DNA of 64,000 nucleotides from Aliiroseovarius lamellibrachiae (GTDB lineage: Bacteria; Pseudomonadota; Alphaproteobacteria; Rhodobacterales; Rhodobacteraceae), in NCBI RefSeq assembly GCF_018599245.1, contig NZ_JAHEVJ010000002.1, positions 1 through 64,000 on the forward strand. The letters are read 5' to 3'. Both the position numbers and the translations under genes were made by a program. Below, piece by piece: positions 61,732 to 64,000 of the stretch (position 1 is its first letter; each line of letters opens with the position of its first letter). The notes under the pieces are model-generated. The model was not told where the DNA came from, did not search any database, and worked only from the letters and a program-made list of their open reading frames with translations.

Positions 61732-62963
61732 GGGTCATCCTCTGTTTTGCGAAACGGGCCCATTTCAGCCAGCGCTTCAATGTCATTGCCAATCATTTGG
61801 GCCTCTTGCGCGACAAAGCGCTCAACGGCGCTGCGAAAGCCTGCGTCGCGGATCCAATGTAGGGAATGGGTCGCAACTGGGGCATACCCACGGGCGCGTT
61901 TGTGATCCCCTTGCGCACCGGCCTCGACACGGGAAAGCCCGTTGGCGATCGCATAATCAATGGCCTGATAGTAACACAGTTCGAAATGCAGGCAGGGATG
62001 GTGTTCGGTGGCGCCCCAATAGCGACCAAATAGCGTGTCACGGCCAATGAAGTTCAGCGCCCCCGCCACAGCCTCGCCGTTGCGTATGGCGAGAACCAAC
62101 AGCACATCATCGCGCATTGTGTCCTGTACCAGATCGAAAAAGGCACGGGTCAGATAGGGGCTGCCCCATTTGCGGGCGCCGGTATCTTGATAAAACCGCC
62201 AAAACGCGTCCCAATGTGCCGGCTTCAGATCGCCGCCCGTCAGCGAAACAATCTCGCCGCCGAAGGACTGTGCGCTGCGCCGCTCTTTGCGGATGGCCTT
62301 GCGTTTGCGCGAAGTCAGGCTCGTCAGGAAGCCATCGAAATCCCGAAAGTTGTTGTTTTCCCAGTGATATTGCAACCCAACCCGTGGCAACAATCCCATT
62401 TCCTCGCCCGCTTGCGCTTCGTCTTCTGTGCAGAAAGTAATATGCAGCGACGATAGGTCGTTGTCCGCGGCGGTCTGCACCGCACCTTGCACCAACGCAG
62501 CCTGGCCGATGGTTTCAAACCCCGGACGCACGAGCAGCCGTCGTCCGGTGACGGGGGTGAAAGGAACCGCGAGCTGTAGCTTGGGGTAGTAGGATCCACC
62601 CGCGCGTTCAAACGCCTCGGCCCAACCATGATCAAACACATATTCGCCTTGGCTATGGTGTTTTACGTAGAGTGGCGCACAGGCAATGACACGACCGTCG
62701 ACCTCAACCGTGAGATGATGTGGATGCCAGCCGCTTTGCCCCCCAACGCTGGCGGAACGTTCAAGGGCCGATAGGAAACGGTGCGTTGTGAACGGGTCAA
62801 TTGCGCGACCATTTTCAGCCTCTGGACAGGCACAGGCATCCCACGCCTGCGCGGAAATAGACGCAAGATCGGGGTGGGCGCGGATCTCGACCTGAGTTTG
62901 TGTGTTCGCGGGTTCAGTCACCGGCGCATTGGGGCAGGTGGCGCGGTTTTGGTCAAGGCTCAT
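61728..62963 (-). CDS. FemAB-like GNAT-superfamily protein (DUF482)
   Basis: 411 residues. Double GNAT-like fold of the peptidogalycan/FemAB type: [22 protein letters not shown] in the first half, [14 protein letters not shown], and [31 protein letters not shown] (in part) in the second. ATG 62963 with GAGGG upstream overlaps the GDPD gene's end by 11 bases; a farther start is less likely. The family is predicted to transfer acyl/aminoacyl groups; substrate unknown. Confidence 0.83.
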   Translation of the reverse strand: MSLDQNRATCPNAPVTEPANTQTQVEIRAHPDLASISAQAWDACACPEAENGRAIDPFTTHRFLSALERSASVGGQSGWHPHHLTVEVDGRVIACAPLYVKHHSQGEYVFDHGWAEAFERAGGSYYPKLQLAVPFTPVTGRRLLVRPGFETIGQAALVQGAVQTAADNDLSSLHITFCTEDEAQAGEEMGLLPRVGLQYHWENNNFRDFDGFLTSLTSRKRKAIRKERRSAQSFGGEIVSLTGGDLKPAHWDAFWRFYQDTGARKWGSPYLTRAFFDLVQDTMRDDVLLVLAIRNGEAVAGALNFIGRDTLFGRYWGATEHHPCLHFELCYYQAIDYAIANGLSRVEAGAQGDHKRARGYAPVATHSLHWIRDAGFRSAVERFVAQEAQMIGNDIEALAEMGPFRKTEDDP

Positions 62964-63738
62964 AGCCCTCAAATGTGATATTATCTGCGACGGCACGCGC
63001 GATCGTCTCGACCTCTTGCGATCGAACGGTCCAGCAGAGGATCGATGCGCCGGCTTCCTTCAACCGGGTCACAGCCGGGTTGGACAGGTCATCCACATCA
63101 TGGCTGATAAAGCTTGCGCCAACACGGTCAAAATCAGGGATGTCACGCAGAAATTTGCGGGTGGCGGCAGGTATAAAGGGCCATTCGCCCTGCAAATAGG
63201 CGCATGTGGTCAGGCCCAAAGGCAAATCATTGCGGTGTTGGGCAAAGCGGGCCACGGAATTTGGGTTGAATGACATTACAGCCACCTCCCCATCATACCC
63301 CTTCAATTCGCGCGCGGCGACCTCTTCCAAATCCCCGGTGCGTGGCCCCATGGCGCCATCCTGGTCTTTGATTTCGACCAAAAGCGGCACCCGGCCAGCG
63401 ACCAAATCCAGCACTTCGGCAAAGGTGGGAATGCCCTCATCCCCACCCAGCAATGCAGTTTTTCGCAAGGTGTTAGCATCGACCTGCCGGATTGCCCCCT
63501 TACCGTCGGCCAGCCGTGCAAGATCATAGTCGTGAAAGACCATGGCCTGCCCATCCTTGGAAGGTTGCAGATCAATCTCAATGCCATAGCCTCGTTCAAT
63601 CGCTGCCCGGATCGCCGCACGCGAATTCTCAGGTCGCCCGGCAGCCACATCGTGAAACGCGCGGTGGGCAATGGGTGTGGCTAAGAACGACTGGGGCAAA
63701 GCCGTGCGAGCGGTCTCGGGCAGGGAGATTTGGGTCAT
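62953..63738 (-). CDS. Glycerophosphodiester phosphodiesterase family protein
   Basis: 261 residues, TIM barrel. Metal and catalytic residues: His in IAHRAFHD, Glu in PENSRAAI, EIDLQPSKDG, His in MVFHDYDLARL, and VLLVEIKDQ-type Glu (PLLVEIKD). Hydrolyses glycerophosphodiesters to glycerol-3-phosphate and an alcohol. Lacks a signal peptide, so cytoplasmic. Start overlaps the RidA stop by ATGA; part of ridA-gdpD-femAB-phhB run. Confidence 0.9.
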   Translation of the reverse strand: MTQISLPETARTALPQSFLATPIAHRAFHDVAAGRPENSRAAIRAAIERGYGIEIDLQPSKDGQAMVFHDYDLARLADGKGAIRQVDANTLRKTALLGGDEGIPTFAEVLDLVAGRVPLLVEIKDQDGAMGPRTGDLEEVAARELKGYDGEVAVMSFNPNSVARFAQHRNDLPLGLTTCAYLQGEWPFIPAATRKFLRDIPDFDRVGASFISHDVDDLSNPAVTRLKEAGASILCWTVRSQEVETIARAVADNITFEGYEP

Positions 63739-64000
63739 TTAATCTGAAAAATCCCTTCGATTTCAACGGCGACACCAAAGGGTAAACTTGCGGCAGAGAC
63801 TGCCGAACGGGCGTGACGGCCCGCTTCACCTAGGGCTTCAACCATGAAGTCTGATGCGCCGTTGATAACTTTGGGCTGCTCGCCAAAATCGGCGGTCGAG
63901 TTCACAAACCCCACCAGTTTTACGACGCGCACCACGCGGTCCAAATCGCCCCCGCAAGCGGCTTTGGCTTGAGCCAGCAGACCAATGGCGCAGGTTTTGG
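63735..64000 (-). CDS. RidA family protein (N-terminus cut by the window end)
   Basis: The last 87 or so residues are visible, running off the window's right edge. KTCAIGLLAQAKAACGGDLDRVV-type helix (in parts), VVKLVGFVNSTADFG, the conserved FGEQPKVINGASDFMVEALGE segment (in part) and a GVAVEIEGIF terminal strand identify the YjgF/RidA fold. RidA proteins hydrolyse reactive enamine/imine intermediates. The active Arg of classical RidA (in the R-S-A position of GRHARSAV) is present. Overlaps the GDPD start. Confidence 0.88.
   Translation of the reverse strand, partial: KTCAIGLLAQAKAACGGDLDRVVRVVKLVGFVNSTADFGEQPKVINGASDFMVEALGEAGRHARSAVSAASLPFGVAVEIEGIFQIK

Overview
The window reads as a chromosomal segment of a marine alphaproteobacterium of the order Rhodobacterales (Roseobacter group). 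Supporting this are the 3' end of a 5S rRNA typical of the group, a TAXI-type TRAP transporter fused in the usual roseobacter way, an L-malyl-CoA/beta-methylmalyl-CoA lyase of the ethylmalonyl-CoA pathway, Hint-domain, DUF1244 and DUF6478-like proteins, and the pyk/rpmI/rplT and pheS/pheT neighbourhoods. I see no insertion sequence, prophage, CRISPR array or plasmid function. The segment is gene-dense with many ATGA/TAATG start-stop overlaps.

Layout. 1-3554: tail of an rRNA operon, then the dTDP-L-rhamnose operon rfbC-rfbB-rfbD-rfbA. 3555-7504: a zinc-ribbon membrane protein, divergent from ftsE-ftsX-plsC-PPOX flavoprotein. 7566-11088: accA, an AraC/GyrI-like regulator, a small periplasmic protein and mcl1. 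11393-14309: a D-glutamate/D-amino acid operon (DgcN-like acetyltransferase, DgcA-like racemase, D-amino acid transaminase), divergent from mcl1 across a region rich in TTGCG motifs. 14375-16859: five minus-strand genes (YccF, a membrane protein, DUF1244, a CHM isomerase-like tautomerase, an N-formylglutamate amidohydrolase-like protein). 17050-19491: pyk, a small membrane protein, rpmI, rplT. 19655-21970: rpiB, then a DGPF/YciI protein with an ECF42-like sigma factor and a plausible autoregulated promoter. 22088-26149: pheS, a 49-codon membrane ORF, an ASCH protein, pheT. 26206-29930: YtoQ, mscL, elongator tRNA-Met, DUF1801, and an MDR oxidoreductase divergent from a LysR regulator.

29988-37215 is the most interesting accessory block. 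An RpiR regulator, a TAXI solute-binding protein, a fused TRAP permease and a universal stress protein run leftward. A class III aminotransferase and a beta-keto acid cleavage enzyme (BKACE/DUF849) run rightward from the same control region, which carries three perfect TTGTTTCA repeats. I propose an uptake and degradation module for an unidentified amino compound, possibly a beta-amino acid.

37283-40380: alanine dehydrogenase with its divergent Lrp regulator, then a palindromic repeat element wedged exactly between the stop codons of lrp and an MFS transporter gene. 40478-46904: zapE, a LysM protein, a rhodanese-like protein, folC, accD and a CPBP protease. 47033-52604: a lipoprotein, a short operon of poorly known proteins, fadH and an AEC transporter. 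52598-57895: a Hint-domain protein, a LysR regulator, OmpA, an AhpD-like peroxidase, a GNAT protein and a CinA-type protein. 57934-64000: sfsA, map, rsmD, a ferredoxin reductase-like flavoprotein, pterin-4a-carbinolamine dehydratase, a FemAB-like protein, GDPD, and a RidA gene cut by the window end.

Functions are recognised by eye from protein sequence; no database search was run. Start codons were chosen from family N-termini, ribosome-binding sites and overlaps, and are flagged where uncertain.
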